Below, in pieces: positions 33,252 through 41,228 of a stretch of 64,000 nt of DNA (its first letter is position 1; every line of letters begins with the position of its first letter). The DNA comes from Roseburia rectibacter (GTDB lineage Bacteria; Bacillota; Clostridia; Lachnospirales; Lachnospiraceae): contig NZ_CP092473.1 in assembly GCF_014287515.2 (NCBI RefSeq), positions 360,501 through 424,500 on the forward strand, read 5' to 3'. A model generated the notes under the pieces. It worked only from the letters and a program-made list of their open reading frames with translations. It was not told where the DNA came from and made no database searches. The position numbers and the translations under genes were made by a program.

Positions 33252-34217
33252 TTAATAGTTTCTTTTCTCAAGGTACGATTCTAAATAACACCTAAGTCCA
33301 ACATATGCGCCCTGCAAAAGTACAAAAAGCAATAGAAGATTTACTGACAGTGCTTTTTTGATTGCTTCTCCAAAATAAATGATGACAGCAGCACTTGTCA
33401 GTATCATCAGTAGAGTAATGACATCCCAACACTTTTCCCTATATAATTCTATAACCTTTATTTCTATCAGTATCGCCAGTATCCCTGTTCCTGCCACACA
33501 TATTCCTACAATCAATATTAGCAATATCCAATATACCATTCCGGCTATAAAAGGATTTGGAATTTTTGTGCTAATCTGTGCCACAGATTGCCCGACCTCA
33601 ATCGTCCAACCGATAAAAGTTTGTATGAATGACGCTGCATCATGGAAGAATGATTTGCAATCGGAAAGAAACACATCTGACTGTACTGCCTGAAAAAGAG
33701 TGGTTGTCAGCGAATACCATGCAAGAAGGAACAAGGTTGTTTGGAACATTACCGTTTTTGCTTTATACTGTCCTGCAAGTCGCTCTTTTTGTGTTTCGTA
33801 TTTCGCTTTTTCATTCTGATAGGCTGTCCGGTCACAGGCTTCACATTTTTCATAGGGTACCGGCTTTTCTACCGGTATCTCTACGATTTTCTGATGTGTC
33901 CGGGCATAATCCCGTTGTTGTGTTAAGCATCGTATTTTATCTTGACATTCCCCTATCGTGACGTTTGCGCTTCGCAGCTTCTCTTTCTCGTTCCGCAATG
34001 CTCTGTCTGCTAGCTTCAAGTCGTTCTTTAATGCTTGAATATTCCCGGCTCTGTTCTCTTTGTTTAATTTCTCGTTCAAGGTCAGAGATTCGTTGAGCTG
34101 CGTCTTTAGTTCCACGATAAGCTGGTCTTTCTGTTCCAGTTCTTCTTGTATCTCCTCGGTCAAGAGGAGAAGTTCTTCCAACTGTTCGGCGTTCTTTGAT
34201 TCTCTGGATTCGTTCAT
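33252..34217 (-). CDS. DUF6040-like coiled-coil membrane protein of the mobilization region
   Basis: 321 residues. A long N-terminal coiled coil (about 5-105, Glu/Lys/Leu-rich), a cysteine pair KCEACDRTAYQNEKAKYETQ (about 122-141), then four hydrophobic helices (about 160-180, 210-235, 245-262, 282-305). The ATG follows AAAGGA. Its first 281 bases overlap the 3' end of the relaxase gene in another frame. The family travels with MobA/MobL relaxases in Firmicute elements; possibly a membrane anchor for the transfer complex (inference). Confidence 0.72.
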   Translation of the reverse strand: MNESRESKNAEQLEELLLLTEEIQEELEQKDQLIVELKTQLNESLTLNEKLNKENRAGNIQALKNDLKLADRALRNEKEKLRSANVTIGECQDKIRCLTQQRDYARTHQKIVEIPVEKPVPYEKCEACDRTAYQNEKAKYETQKERLAGQYKAKTVMFQTTLFLLAWYSLTTTLFQAVQSDVFLSDCKSFFHDAASFIQTFIGWTIEVGQSVAQISTKIPNPFIAGMVYWILLILIVGICVAGTGILAILIEIKVIELYREKCWDVITLLMILTSAAVIIYFGEAIKKALSVNLLLLFVLLQGAYVGLRCYLESYLEKRNY

Positions 34218-35658
34218 CTATATCACGTCCTTTCTCTATCTGCTGTTCCAGTTCAGCAATTCGGTGTTCTGTTTCAGTAATAAACTGTTTTCGCTGTTCA
34301 GCTTCTGTACCAATTTCTGCCATTGCTGATTTTCGTTTTCCAAAAGTTCTATCTTCGTTTTCTGTTCTTCCATCTTGGAAAGCAGTTCCTCGGTATTTGG
34401 CAAAATGTTGAGCAGCTCGGATAACTCGCTGTTTAATTTTTGCAATTTCTGATTCTGTTCCTGCATAAGAGAGAGTTGGGTGTCCCGATTCTGCATTTCC
34501 AGAATCATTTCTGCCATTAAGGTCTGCTGTTCTTCGATTTGCCCAATCATGGATTCCATTAAGGGTATAATTTCCCGGCTTTCTTCTAATGTCATTTAAT
34601 CGCTCCTTCCATAATGATAATGCACCCGATACTTTTCCAAAGGTGTCCAGTATCTTTTGCAATAACGTGTTTTGTTGTTTTATGATTTGATTTTCCGCTA
34701 CTTTCCACGAACCTTTTATTTCCTGCCCGGCAAGAAACTTTTGTTCAATCTTTCTTGCGTCAGCGCCTTCATGGATGGTAGGAATCTGGAGTTTTCCCTG
34801 TTTTTCATAAGAACGGTGATCAACCTGATTATGCAAAGGAAGATGTTCATTACACACCTTTGCCCACTCACTCCGCCACAGCTCACAATTTTTGGGATTG
34901 TTCCATCCAGTAGCATCGGTCAGCACCCGTTTCCATTGCAGGCGGTTTCTTGCACCAATCTTCTGGATTCCGTTTTCGTCTAATACAGGGATACGGATTC
35001 CATGACGGTCAGGGTTTTTCTTATCCTGCCACCAGTCCGGGTGGGATTCGTCAATCACGATATTTCCGCTTTTATCTCTGACAAAATCCCAATCCTTGAC
35101 TTCTTTCTTTCCCCAAGAATGGTCCGGGTTAAAAGGTCGCATCGTCAGAAGCAGGTGGACATGGGGGTTGCCATCCCCTTTGTCGTGGATACTCCAATCA
35201 GCACACATTCCCTTATCCACAAATGTTTTTTGGATATAGTCGGATGTATATTGAATCTGTTCCTGTCTGCTCCATTCTTTTGGGAGGGCAAATTCAAATG
35301 ACCTGCCAAGTTGGGCATCCGCACTTTTTTCAATCTTCAATACCTCATTCCATAATCTTTGTTTCTGAAATGTGATTTTGAATTTTTCTAAAGCAGCTTC
35401 TTTATCTTCTGACCTTTTGTAGCGGACAGATTTTTGAAAGCGTTTTATATTTTCTTCTGGTACTATCTGCCATTCAGGAGGTGCGTTTTCACACATCATC
35501 AGACTGGTGTAGACCACTTCTTTTTTAGAAGTGTAATAACTGATTCTCCCGGTTTCCTCGTTTTTCATCACATCCCCATTGAGATATGCGGAAGCGGAGA
35601 TAACAGATTTCCCTTTACTTCGTCCGACTATTTTGATTGTGTAATGAAAAATCGCCAT
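33937..35658 (-). CDS. MobA/MobL-family relaxase (MobQ)
   Basis: 573 residues. Start AIFHYTIKIVGRSKGKSVIS, then ASAYLNGDVMKNEETGR, with catalytic Tyr candidates near the N-terminus. The metal-binding HUH motif is DKGDGNPHVHLLLTMRPF (about 150-165). The C-terminal third is highly charged (EREREAAKRKRHDRGMSR at the end). It nicks oriT and pilots single-stranded DNA into a conjugation channel. ATG 35658 is preceded by AAGGAGG. The last 640 bases overlap two other genes in a different frame, yet stay open. Confidence 0.9.
   Translation of the reverse strand: MAIFHYTIKIVGRSKGKSVISASAYLNGDVMKNEETGRISYYTSKKEVVYTSLMMCENAPPEWQIVPEENIKRFQKSVRYKRSEDKEAALEKFKITFQKQRLWNEVLKIEKSADAQLGRSFEFALPKEWSRQEQIQYTSDYIQKTFVDKGMCADWSIHDKGDGNPHVHLLLTMRPFNPDHSWGKKEVKDWDFVRDKSGNIVIDESHPDWWQDKKNPDRHGIRIPVLDENGIQKIGARNRLQWKRVLTDATGWNNPKNCELWRSEWAKVCNEHLPLHNQVDHRSYEKQGKLQIPTIHEGADARKIEQKFLAGQEIKGSWKVAENQIIKQQNTLLQKILDTFGKVSGALSLWKERLNDIRRKPGNYTLNGIHDWANRRTADLNGRNDSGNAESGHPTLSYAGTESEIAKIKQRVIRAAQHFAKYRGTAFQDGRTENEDRTFGKRKSAMAEIGTEAEQRKQFITETEHRIAELEQQIEKGRDIDERIQRIKERRTVGRTSPLDRGDTRRTGTERPAYRGTKDAAQRISDLEREIKQREQSREYSSIKERLEASRQSIAEREREAAKRKRHDRGMSR
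34236..34595 (-). CDS. Small coiled-coil protein nested in the relaxase gene
   Basis: 119 residues, entirely coiled coil with Leu/Gln/Asn heptads (MQEQNQKLQKLNSELSELLN, KIELLENENQQWQKLVQKLN). GGAAGGAG lies 7 bases before the ATG. The gene lies completely inside the relaxase reading frame, in the same frame as the DUF6040 gene 18 bases downstream. Either both frames are used or the relaxase ends earlier in related elements. Confidence 0.6.
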   Translation of the reverse strand: MTLEESREIIPLMESMIGQIEEQQTLMAEMILEMQNRDTQLSLMQEQNQKLQKLNSELSELLNILPNTEELLSKMEEQKTKIELLENENQQWQKLVQKLNSENSLLLKQNTELLNWNSR

Positions 35659-35883
35659 ATCTGGATTCCTCCTTTCTGCACATCCGGTATAGATTTCCGG
35701 CAACATTGCTTTCGATTTTAGAAAAAGCAGCATTGCCAGAACGCCCTCTGCGTAAGAGTGCCCTGCGCATAGCAGCCTGCATGGAATGCGCCTCTCTGGC
35801 GAAGAGTGCCTCCTGTGGCATGAGCAGGTCTGGCTGAAAGCCCCGCCGACGGAACGAGCCCGGCAAGCGTGAGCGCAGACCGG

Positions 35884-35939
35884 TTGCCACTTGTGGCAAA
35901 CTTATTGGGACGACCTCTGGTTGTCCATAAGTGCGCCCT
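35884..35939. other. oriT: Origin of transfer, IncQ-like
   Basis: TAAGTGCGCCCT (35928-35939) equals the conserved nick region of IncQ/MobQ origins (TAARTGCGCCCT as I recall it). Immediately before it GGACGACC (35908-35915) and GGTTGTCC (35919-35926) form the expected hairpin with one wobble pair. A second palindrome, TTGCCACTTGTGGCAA, is at 35884-35899. It lies in the 327-bp space 35659-35985 between relaxase and DUF3847 gene, which holds no convincing gene. Confidence 0.8.
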
Positions 35940-35985
35940 TCATGAAAAAGCAATGAAGGGAATGAAAAACTCATCCCATCCGCCA

Positions 35986-36300
35986 TTACACTTCCTCCAT
36001 ATCGGTATTTGTTTCTTTCTGCATTGCCTTTGAGAAAAATTTCCCATTGGCTTCCTGCTTTTTCAGAAAACCAATCAGCTTTGGGATGTCTTCCTCCTCA
36101 ATAGTCGCACCAAGAACGGATTCCACCGCACCGCCAACCTGACAGAGCCTATGGGTTCGTTTTTTACTTTCTTCGGCTTTCTTTCGTTTTAGAAGTTCTT
36201 TCTTCTGTGCTGCATATCGTTTTGCTTTTTCAAGGCTTTCCTGTTCCTTCTTTTCCATTTCAAGCATTCGTTCTTCATAACTTTTTGTTGATTTTGCCAT
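35986..36300 (-). CDS. DUF3847 family mobilization accessory protein
   Basis: 104 residues, lysine/glutamate-rich N-terminal helix (about 1-50, YEERMLEMEKKEQESLEKAK) and a small globular end (VGGAVESVLGATIEEEDIPK). DUF3847 proteins sit next to oriT and relaxase genes in Firmicute elements and probably help process oriT, like MobC-type proteins (inference). GGAGAA precedes the ATG. Confidence 0.8.
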   Translation of the reverse strand: MAKSTKSYEERMLEMEKKEQESLEKAKRYAAQKKELLKRKKAEESKKRTHRLCQVGGAVESVLGATIEEEDIPKLIGFLKKQEANGKFFSKAMQKETNTDMEEV

Positions 36301-36415
36301 TCTTACATTCTCCTTTCCTTCACAAACATAAGTTCTCGGTTGCGTATCAGAAGAAGCACATGGTATAATCTTCTTGCGTGTAGGTATATCATGGCTTCGG
36401 TCTGATAGAACCTTT

Positions 36416-36442
36416 GGCGGTTTCTTCGGAAGCCGCCTTTTT
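36416..36442 (+). terminator. Hairpin between excisionase and DUF3847 genes
   Basis: GGCGGTTTC (36416-36424) and GGAAGCCGCC (36428-36437) pair around a short loop and are followed by TTTTT on the plus strand. It touches the end of the minus-strand excisionase gene. Its T run suits plus-strand transcription, so its direction of use is unclear. Confidence 0.55.
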
Positions 36443-36671
36443 AATTTGCCGCAGTTCTTGTTACGGCTTTTACATTTCCTCTATCCCTCAAATCACGACC
36501 TTCATTAGCTTCCATAAACATTTCCAGAATATCGGTTTTAATCAGGACTTTGCGACCAACCTTTAATACTGGAAGTTTCTTCCATTCTACAAGCTGTCTT
36601 AAGGTATTTCTGCCGATTCCCGTATAGTCAGCAGCTTCTTCGATGGATAATGCAATTTTTCTTTGCGTCAT
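36441..36671 (-). CDS. xis: Excisionase (Tn916 Xis-like)
   Basis: 76 residues with a MerR/AlpA-type winged helix: LSIEEAADYTGIGRNTLRQL then VEWKKLPVLKVGRKVLIKTD. This is the usual small directionality factor next to Tn916-type integrases. AAGGAGG precedes the ATG. Its promoter (TTGACA-17-TATACT on the minus strand, 36745-36717) is strong, and an operator-like palindrome lies between promoter and start, so the XRE protein probably represses it. Confidence 0.88.
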   Translation of the reverse strand: MTQRKIALSIEEAADYTGIGRNTLRQLVEWKKLPVLKVGRKVLIKTDILEMFMEANEGRDLRDRGNVKAVTRTAAN

Positions 36672-36690
36672 ATAATCACCTCCTTATAAA

Positions 36691-36812
36691 TTGCATTATG
36701 CAATTCTTGTGATGTAAGTATATCCTTTTCATATCTTTTTGTCAAGCGTTACGAAATATCAAAAACAAACTTTATGTTGCATATTGCAATTTTGGAAAAA
36801 CAATGCTATAAT
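36691..36812. promoter_or_regulatory. Divergent xis/regulator promoters with paired operators
   Basis: Minus strand: TTGACA (36745-36740), 17 bases, TATACT (36722-36717). Plus strand: TTGCAA (36784-36789), 17 bases, TATAAT (36807-36812). Near-identical palindromes TTGCATTATGCAA (36691-36703, just downstream of the xis -10) and TTGCATATTGCAA (36777-36789, over the plus-strand -35) sit at each promoter. This is a classic lysogeny-type switch layout for the XRE regulator. Confidence 0.75.
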
Positions 36813-36842
36813 TCATACATACCGAAAAAGGAGGCAGTCAGC

Positions 36843-37472
36843 ATGAAAGATAAAGAACTACGCAAGCTGATAGGCAGCAGAGTAAAACAGCGCCGTCTGG
36901 AATTGAATCTGACACAGCCTTATGTCGCAGAAAAGATGGGGGTTACCGCTTCTACAATCCTGCGTTATGAGAATGGTTCGATTGACAATACGAAAAAAAT
37001 GGTGCTGGAAGGTCTTTCGGAAGCACTCCATGTATCTGTGGAATGGCTCAAAGGGGAAACAGATGAATATGAAACCGACATTACGGATAAGAGAGAGTTA
37101 CAGATTCGTGATGCGATGGGAGATATTCTGGAACAGTTACCGCTTGCCCTTACCAAAGAAGAAGATGCTTTTTCAAAAGATTTATTACTGCTGATGTTAA
37201 AACAATATGGTCTGTTTTTGGATTCCTTCCAGTTCGCCTGCAAAAATTTCAAGGGGAATGCTGGTCAGACGGATATTGCCAAAACAATAGGGTTTGAATC
37301 GAATGAGGAATATAATGAGATTATGTTCTTAAGGGAAATCACTCCTACCATCAATGCTCTTAATGAGATGGCAGACGTTGTAAGGCTCTATTCCAAGAAA
37401 CCAAAAACAGCAGAACAAAGGCTTGCAAATCTTTTATCAGAAGTCTTATACGAAGATTCCGAATCGGTATAG
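36843..37472 (+). CDS. XRE-family regulator of the element
   Basis: 209 residues. Helix-turn-helix at about 8-65 (IGSRVKQRRLELNLTQPYVA, ASTILRYENGSIDNTKKMVL) and a C-terminal helical domain of about 130 residues, possibly for oligomerisation or signal reception. ATG 36843 follows AGGAGG. Divergent from xis; proposed to bind the two TTGCA-N3-TGCAA sites and control excision and its own synthesis. Confidence 0.88.
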   Translation: MKDKELRKLIGSRVKQRRLELNLTQPYVAEKMGVTASTILRYENGSIDNTKKMVLEGLSEALHVSVEWLKGETDEYETDITDKRELQIRDAMGDILEQLPLALTKEEDAFSKDLLLLMLKQYGLFLDSFQFACKNFKGNAGQTDIAKTIGFESNEEYNEIMFLREITPTINALNEMADVVRLYSKKPKTAEQRLANLLSEVLYEDSESV

Positions 37473-37558
37473 TAAGACAACCGGAGTTATGATATACTTA
37501 CACGCACGAAGCATTTCATCAGTTCCGATTGTCTAATATCGAAAGGAGATATACGATT

Positions 37559-38854
37559 ATGGCAAAAGGATCTGTAAGAAAAAAAGGAAAGAAATGGTAC
37601 TACCGCTTCTATGTAGAGGACGCAAGCGGCAATCTTGTTCAAAAAGAATGCGTTGGAACAGAAAGCAAAAGTGAAACTGAAAAGCTGCTCCGTCAGGCAA
37701 TGGATGATTATGAAAAAAAGAAATTTGTTGCCAAAGCGGAAAATCTCACAGTCGGACAACTTCTGGATGTGTGGGCAGAGGAGGAATTAAAAACAGGTAC
37801 GCTCAGCAATGGTACTGTGGAGAATTACCTCGGAACAATCCGAAATATCAAGAAACACCCATTGGCAGAACGGAAATTAAAAAATGTAACCTCTGAGCAT
37901 TTGCAATCCTTCTTTGATTTGCTTTCCTTTGGGGGAGTTCATCCCGATGGAAAAGAGAAAAAGGGTTACAGCAAAGATTACATCCATTCTTTTTCCGCAG
38001 TCATGCAGCAGTCCTTCCGCTTTGCAGTATTTCCAAAACAGTATATTACGTTCAATCCCATGCAGTATATTAAACTGCGGTATCAGACGGACGAAGTTGA
38101 TTTGTTTTCGGATGAGGACATGGACGGAAATATCCAACCAATTTCACGAGAAGATTATGAAAGACTGCTTACGTATCTTCAAAAAAAGAACCCAGCCGCA
38201 ATACTTCCAATCCAGATAGCCTATTATGCCGGGCTTCGTATTGGAGAAGCCTGTGGTTTGGCATGGCAGGACGTAAATCTGGAAGAACAATGCCTTACCA
38301 TAAGACGCAGCATCCGATATGATGGCTCAAAACGCAAATATATCATCGGACCAACCAAGCGGAAAAAAGTGAGGATTGTTGATTTTGGAGATACGCTGGT
38401 AGAGATTTTCCGTAATGCCCGGAAAGAGCAGTTAAAAAATCGAATGCAGTATGGAGAACTTTATCACACGAACTACTACAAAGAGGTCAAAGAGAAAAAC
38501 AGAGTGTACTACGAGTATTATTGCTTAGACAGAACAGAGGAAGTCCCGGCAGATTATAAAGAAATTTCTTTCGTCTGCTTAAGACCTGATGGCTGTCTGG
38601 AACTTCCGACTACTTTGGGAACGGTATGCAGAAAGGTAGCAAAAACATTAGAGGGATTTGAAGGCTTTCATTTCCACCAGTTACGTCACACCTATGCAAG
38701 CAACCTTTTAGCAAATGGAGCTGCCCCAAAAGATGTGCAGGAATTGTTAGGACACTCAGATGTCAGTACCACAATGAACGTCTATGCTCACTCCACAAGA
38801 GATGCGAAACGAAAATCGGTTCGGCTTCTTGATAAAGTGGTAGGCAATGACTAA
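37559..38854 (+). CDS. int: Tn916-type tyrosine integrase
   Basis: 431 residues. An N-terminal arm-binding domain (KGSVRKKGKKWYYRFYVEDA) is followed by a SAM-like core-binding domain (about 70-170). The catalytic domain has the complete set: Arg in YYAGLRIGEACGL, the H-X-X-R box HQLRHTYASNLL, His in LLGHSDVS and the nucleophile Tyr in MNVYAHS. ATG 37559 follows AAAGGAG. It sits at the right end, 14 bp from the TTTCCCTT repeats, as usual for this family. Confidence 0.95.
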   Translation: MAKGSVRKKGKKWYYRFYVEDASGNLVQKECVGTESKSETEKLLRQAMDDYEKKKFVAKAENLTVGQLLDVWAEEELKTGTLSNGTVENYLGTIRNIKKHPLAERKLKNVTSEHLQSFFDLLSFGGVHPDGKEKKGYSKDYIHSFSAVMQQSFRFAVFPKQYITFNPMQYIKLRYQTDEVDLFSDEDMDGNIQPISREDYERLLTYLQKKNPAAILPIQIAYYAGLRIGEACGLAWQDVNLEEQCLTIRRSIRYDGSKRKYIIGPTKRKKVRIVDFGDTLVEIFRNARKEQLKNRMQYGELYHTNYYKEVKEKNRVYYEYYCLDRTEEVPADYKEISFVCLRPDGCLELPTTLGTVCRKVAKTLEGFEGFHFHQLRHTYASNLLANGAAPKDVQELLGHSDVSTTMNVYAHSTRDAKRKSVRLLDKVVGND

Positions 38855-38858
38855 AAAA

Positions 38859-38908
38859 TTTCCCTTATTTCCCTTGTGATTATCTCATAAGGGCAAAAAT
38901 AAGGGAAA
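38859..38908 (+). other. Candidate right attachment-site region
   Basis: TTTCCCTTA (38859-38867), TTTCCCTTGTG (38868-38878) and TAAGGGAAA (38900-38908) directly behind int, matching the arrangement at 27881-27957. The true crossover core cannot be fixed without an empty site. Confidence 0.5.
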
Positions 38909-39033
38909 CTACATATCATTTCACTAATGGACAGGCGGGAAAGCCTATAAAATGGGGAAAGTTAGAGAGATAATTATATAAATTCCAGTTTAAGAAGTTT
39001 ATGGGGACTGTCTCCAAGACACGTCAAATTGAA

Positions 39034-39080
39034 TTGTTTATTTTCATAAAATGTGTTACAATCAAGTTAGTCGAAACTAA
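39034..39080 (+). promoter_or_regulatory. Promoter and small operator of the methyltransferase gene
   Basis: TTGTTT (39034-39039), 17 bases, TACAAT (39057-39062). Just downstream TTAGTCGAAACTAA (39067-39080) is an inverted repeat (TTAGT and ACTAA), a likely repressor site. Confidence 0.55.
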
Positions 39081-39104
39081 TTATATTGCAAAAAAGGTAA
39101 ATGT

Positions 39105-39920
39105 ATGAGTGAAAGAATAAAACCTACTATCAGTGGCAGTGCTGAGACAATGCTCCAGAGCTTTTATGCCAGAGCCCAATATTCCAAAAGTAAGCATAAT
39201 AAATTCTATGATGCAAAGGCGGTAGAATTAGTCGACAGAATTGATTATGATTTTTCTACAGCGGCTAGGGATTCTACGATGGGGAAAGGGGTAATTGCTA
39301 GAACGATAGTTTTTGATGAATTAGTAAAGAATTTTATAGAGAAAAATCCTGATTGTACGGTGGTTAATATTGCCTGTGGTCTGGATACGAGATTTTATCG
39401 CATGGATAATGGTAAAATCACCTGGTACAATCTGGATCTGCCAGAAACGATAGCAATCCGCAAGCAGATTTTCGAGGAATCAGGACGTGTTTCTACGATA
39501 GGAATTTCTGCACTTGACCCTGCATGGTCAAAAGAAGTAAAAGTGCGGGGGAAAATGCTTTTTATCATTGAAGGATTATCAATGTATCTGACAGCAGAAG
39601 AAAACGGTAAGATATTAAAAATAATAAAGGACAACTTTGATAATGCCTGTATTCTTATGGAATGTCTGGCAAAGGCATGGGTAAAGAAAGAAGGAATAGA
39701 AAAATCCATACAGCAAACAGGCTCAAAATTTGTCTTCGGTGCAGATCATTTTGAAGACCTTGGGAATATGACAACAGGGTATCATAAAATAAAAGATGAT
39801 AATATTCTTCGTGGCATGGAGTTATTTTCATCTGCATACAGACTTTTGTCGTTATTACCGATTGCAAAAAAGGTTACGCAGAAGATTCTGATATTTGAAA
39901 AAGACGATCAAAGCATGTGA
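39105..39920 (+). CDS. Class I SAM-dependent methyltransferase (LCM/PPM family)
   Basis: 271 residues. KHNKFYDAKAVELVDRIDYD, the SAM loop CTVVNIACGLDTRFYRMD, WYNLDLPETIAIRKQIF and IIEGLSMYLTAEENGKI are those of the leucine carboxyl methyltransferase/TcmP-like O-methyltransferase family, small-molecule O-methyltransferases with unknown substrates here. No strong ribosome site (AAAGGTAA). First gene outside the mobilizable element; followed by a deletion scar and an ABC fragment. Confidence 0.88.
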   Translation: MSERIKPTISGSAETMLQSFYARAQYSKSKHNKFYDAKAVELVDRIDYDFSTAARDSTMGKGVIARTIVFDELVKNFIEKNPDCTVVNIACGLDTRFYRMDNGKITWYNLDLPETIAIRKQIFEESGRVSTIGISALDPAWSKEVKVRGKMLFIIEGLSMYLTAEENGKILKIIKDNFDNACILMECLAKAWVKKEGIEKSIQQTGSKFVFGADHFEDLGNMTTGYHKIKDDNILRGMELFSSAYRLLSLLPIAKKVTQKILIFEKDDQSM

Positions 39921-40080
39921 AAGAGTCTTTATACGTGAATGTAAAGAAGCGGTGCAGATATGAAGGTTGAAGCAGCGAAAGAAGTGCCAATGGTAAGGAC
40001 AGATAAAGCCAGATAGTAATTGGGGCGTGGGAGTAATCCTGCGTCCTTTTTGTGTTTTAATGCATCTTGGTTCATATATT

Positions 40081-40233
40081 ATGCATCTTAGTAATGCTCA
40101 TATAGACATTGAAGCAACAAAGCTTATAGTTAAACATCAGGATATATTTAGAGATTACGAGGTAGTAAAGGGCGGAATGGATGATGTATTTCTTGCGGTA
40201 ACAGGCAAGGTACTGGGAGGTGAAAACGAATGA
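40081..40233 (+). pseudogene. ABC transporter ATPase, C-terminal fragment
   Basis: About 50 codons: AHIDIEATKLIVKHQDIFRD and VKGGMDDVFLAVTGKVLGGE, the tail of an ABC-2-type (DrrA-like) ATPase. Walker and signature motifs are gone. It overlaps the start of the intact permease gene by 4 bases, as the complete gene would. The 39921-40080 stretch shows only short scraps. Confidence 0.7.
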
Positions 40234-41129
40234 AGGCAGTTATTTCTCTTATGAATAGGAACAGGAAATTATTTTTTAGAGATAAAGGAATGTTTTTTTC
40301 TGCACTTATCACACCATTTATTTTGATTGTATTGTATGCAACATTTTTAGCAAAGGTTTATAAGGACTCTTTTACATCAGCATTTCCGGAAGGATTTACG
40401 ATTGCGGAAAAGTTGATTGATGGGACAGTTGCATCCCAGCTAGTTGCCGCTCTCTTAGCAGTAAGCTGTGTAACAGTTACATTCTGCGTGAATCTTACAA
40501 TGGTTCAGGACAAGGTGAATGGTATAAGGAAGGACTTAAATGTTTCACCGATAAGTCGCTCAAAGATATATCTTGGATATTTCCTTGCAACAGTGCTGAA
40601 TTCATTGCTTGTAAATGGGCTGGCACTTGTGATCGGACTTCTTTACATAGGAAAAATGGGCTGGTATTTAAGCTTTGTGGATGTGCTTTGGATTATTATT
40701 GATGAGATTCTTCTGGTGCTATTTGGAAGTACACTTTCAAGTATTATAAGTTATCCGCTTACTACGCAGGGGCAGATGTCAGCAGTAGGAACGATTGTCA
40801 GCGCAGGCTATGGCTTTATCTGTGGAGCATATATGCCAATCTCTAATTTTGGCTCTGGATTGCAGAAAGCATTGTCATATCTTCCGGGGACTTATGGAAC
40901 TTCACTTATTAAGAATCATATGCTTCGTGGCATATTTGAGGAGATGGAGAGTGAGAAGCTGCCAGAGGAGCTGATAACGGCAATAAGGGAAACGTTAGAC
41001 TGTAATCCGCAGTTTCATGGAAATGTAGTTAATACAACACAGATGATATTAATTATGGCGGGCAGTATCGTGGTATTGGGAGCAATTTTTCTTCTTATGA
41101 CTTGTCTGCCGGAAAAAGAAAACAGGTAA
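40230..41129 (+). CDS. ABC-2-type transporter permease, orphaned
   Basis: 299 residues with six helices (about 22-42, 66-88, 110-132, 142-165, 178-200, 268-290) and the DrrB-like segment GIRKDLNVSPISRSKIYLGY. ATG 40230 follows GGGAGGTG. The ATPase gene in front has lost nearly all of its 5' part, so unless another ATPase substitutes, the permease should be inactive. Confidence 0.82.
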   Translation: MKAVISLMNRNRKLFFRDKGMFFSALITPFILIVLYATFLAKVYKDSFTSAFPEGFTIAEKLIDGTVASQLVAALLAVSCVTVTFCVNLTMVQDKVNGIRKDLNVSPISRSKIYLGYFLATVLNSLLVNGLALVIGLLYIGKMGWYLSFVDVLWIIIDEILLVLFGSTLSSIISYPLTTQGQMSAVGTIVSAGYGFICGAYMPISNFGSGLQKALSYLPGTYGTSLIKNHMLRGIFEEMESEKLPEELITAIRETLDCNPQFHGNVVNTTQMILIMAGSIVVLGAIFLLMTCLPEKENR

Positions 41130-41177
41130 AGGAGCCTAGTCATTGAAGTGATGGTCAAATGAGGTCTTCCGTTAATC

Positions 41178-41219
41178 GGTCAACGGGTGTATACTCGCAT
41201 TAACCTAATTGGTCAACGG
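41178..41219 (+). promoter_or_regulatory. Direct repeats upstream of the TetR gene
   Basis: GGTCAACGG occurs at 41178-41186 and 41211-41219, 33 bp apart (about three helical turns), around a TATACT box (41190-41195). The first copy is also part of an inverted CCGTT/AACGG pair (41169-41186). A likely autoregulatory site. Confidence 0.5.
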
Positions 41220-41228
41220 AGGCGGCTT

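Larger units (their letters stand above)
27893..38878. mobile_element. Integrative mobilizable element with Bce-type cargo
   Basis: An 11-kb unit bounded by copies of TTTCCCTTGTG. In order it carries a DUF6061 gene, an antimicrobial-peptide ABC transporter with kinase and regulator, a mobilization region (DUF6040, coiled-coil protein, MobA/MobL relaxase, oriT, DUF3847), excisionase, XRE regulator and Tn916-type integrase at the right end. It has no type IV secretion genes, so transfer would need a helper conjugative element. All key genes look intact. Confidence 0.75.

Noticed and set aside
35615..35986. A 123-codon minus-strand frame over the oriT region
   Set aside because: It has no family features, covers the oriT palindromes and runs into the relaxase start. 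Open by composition only.
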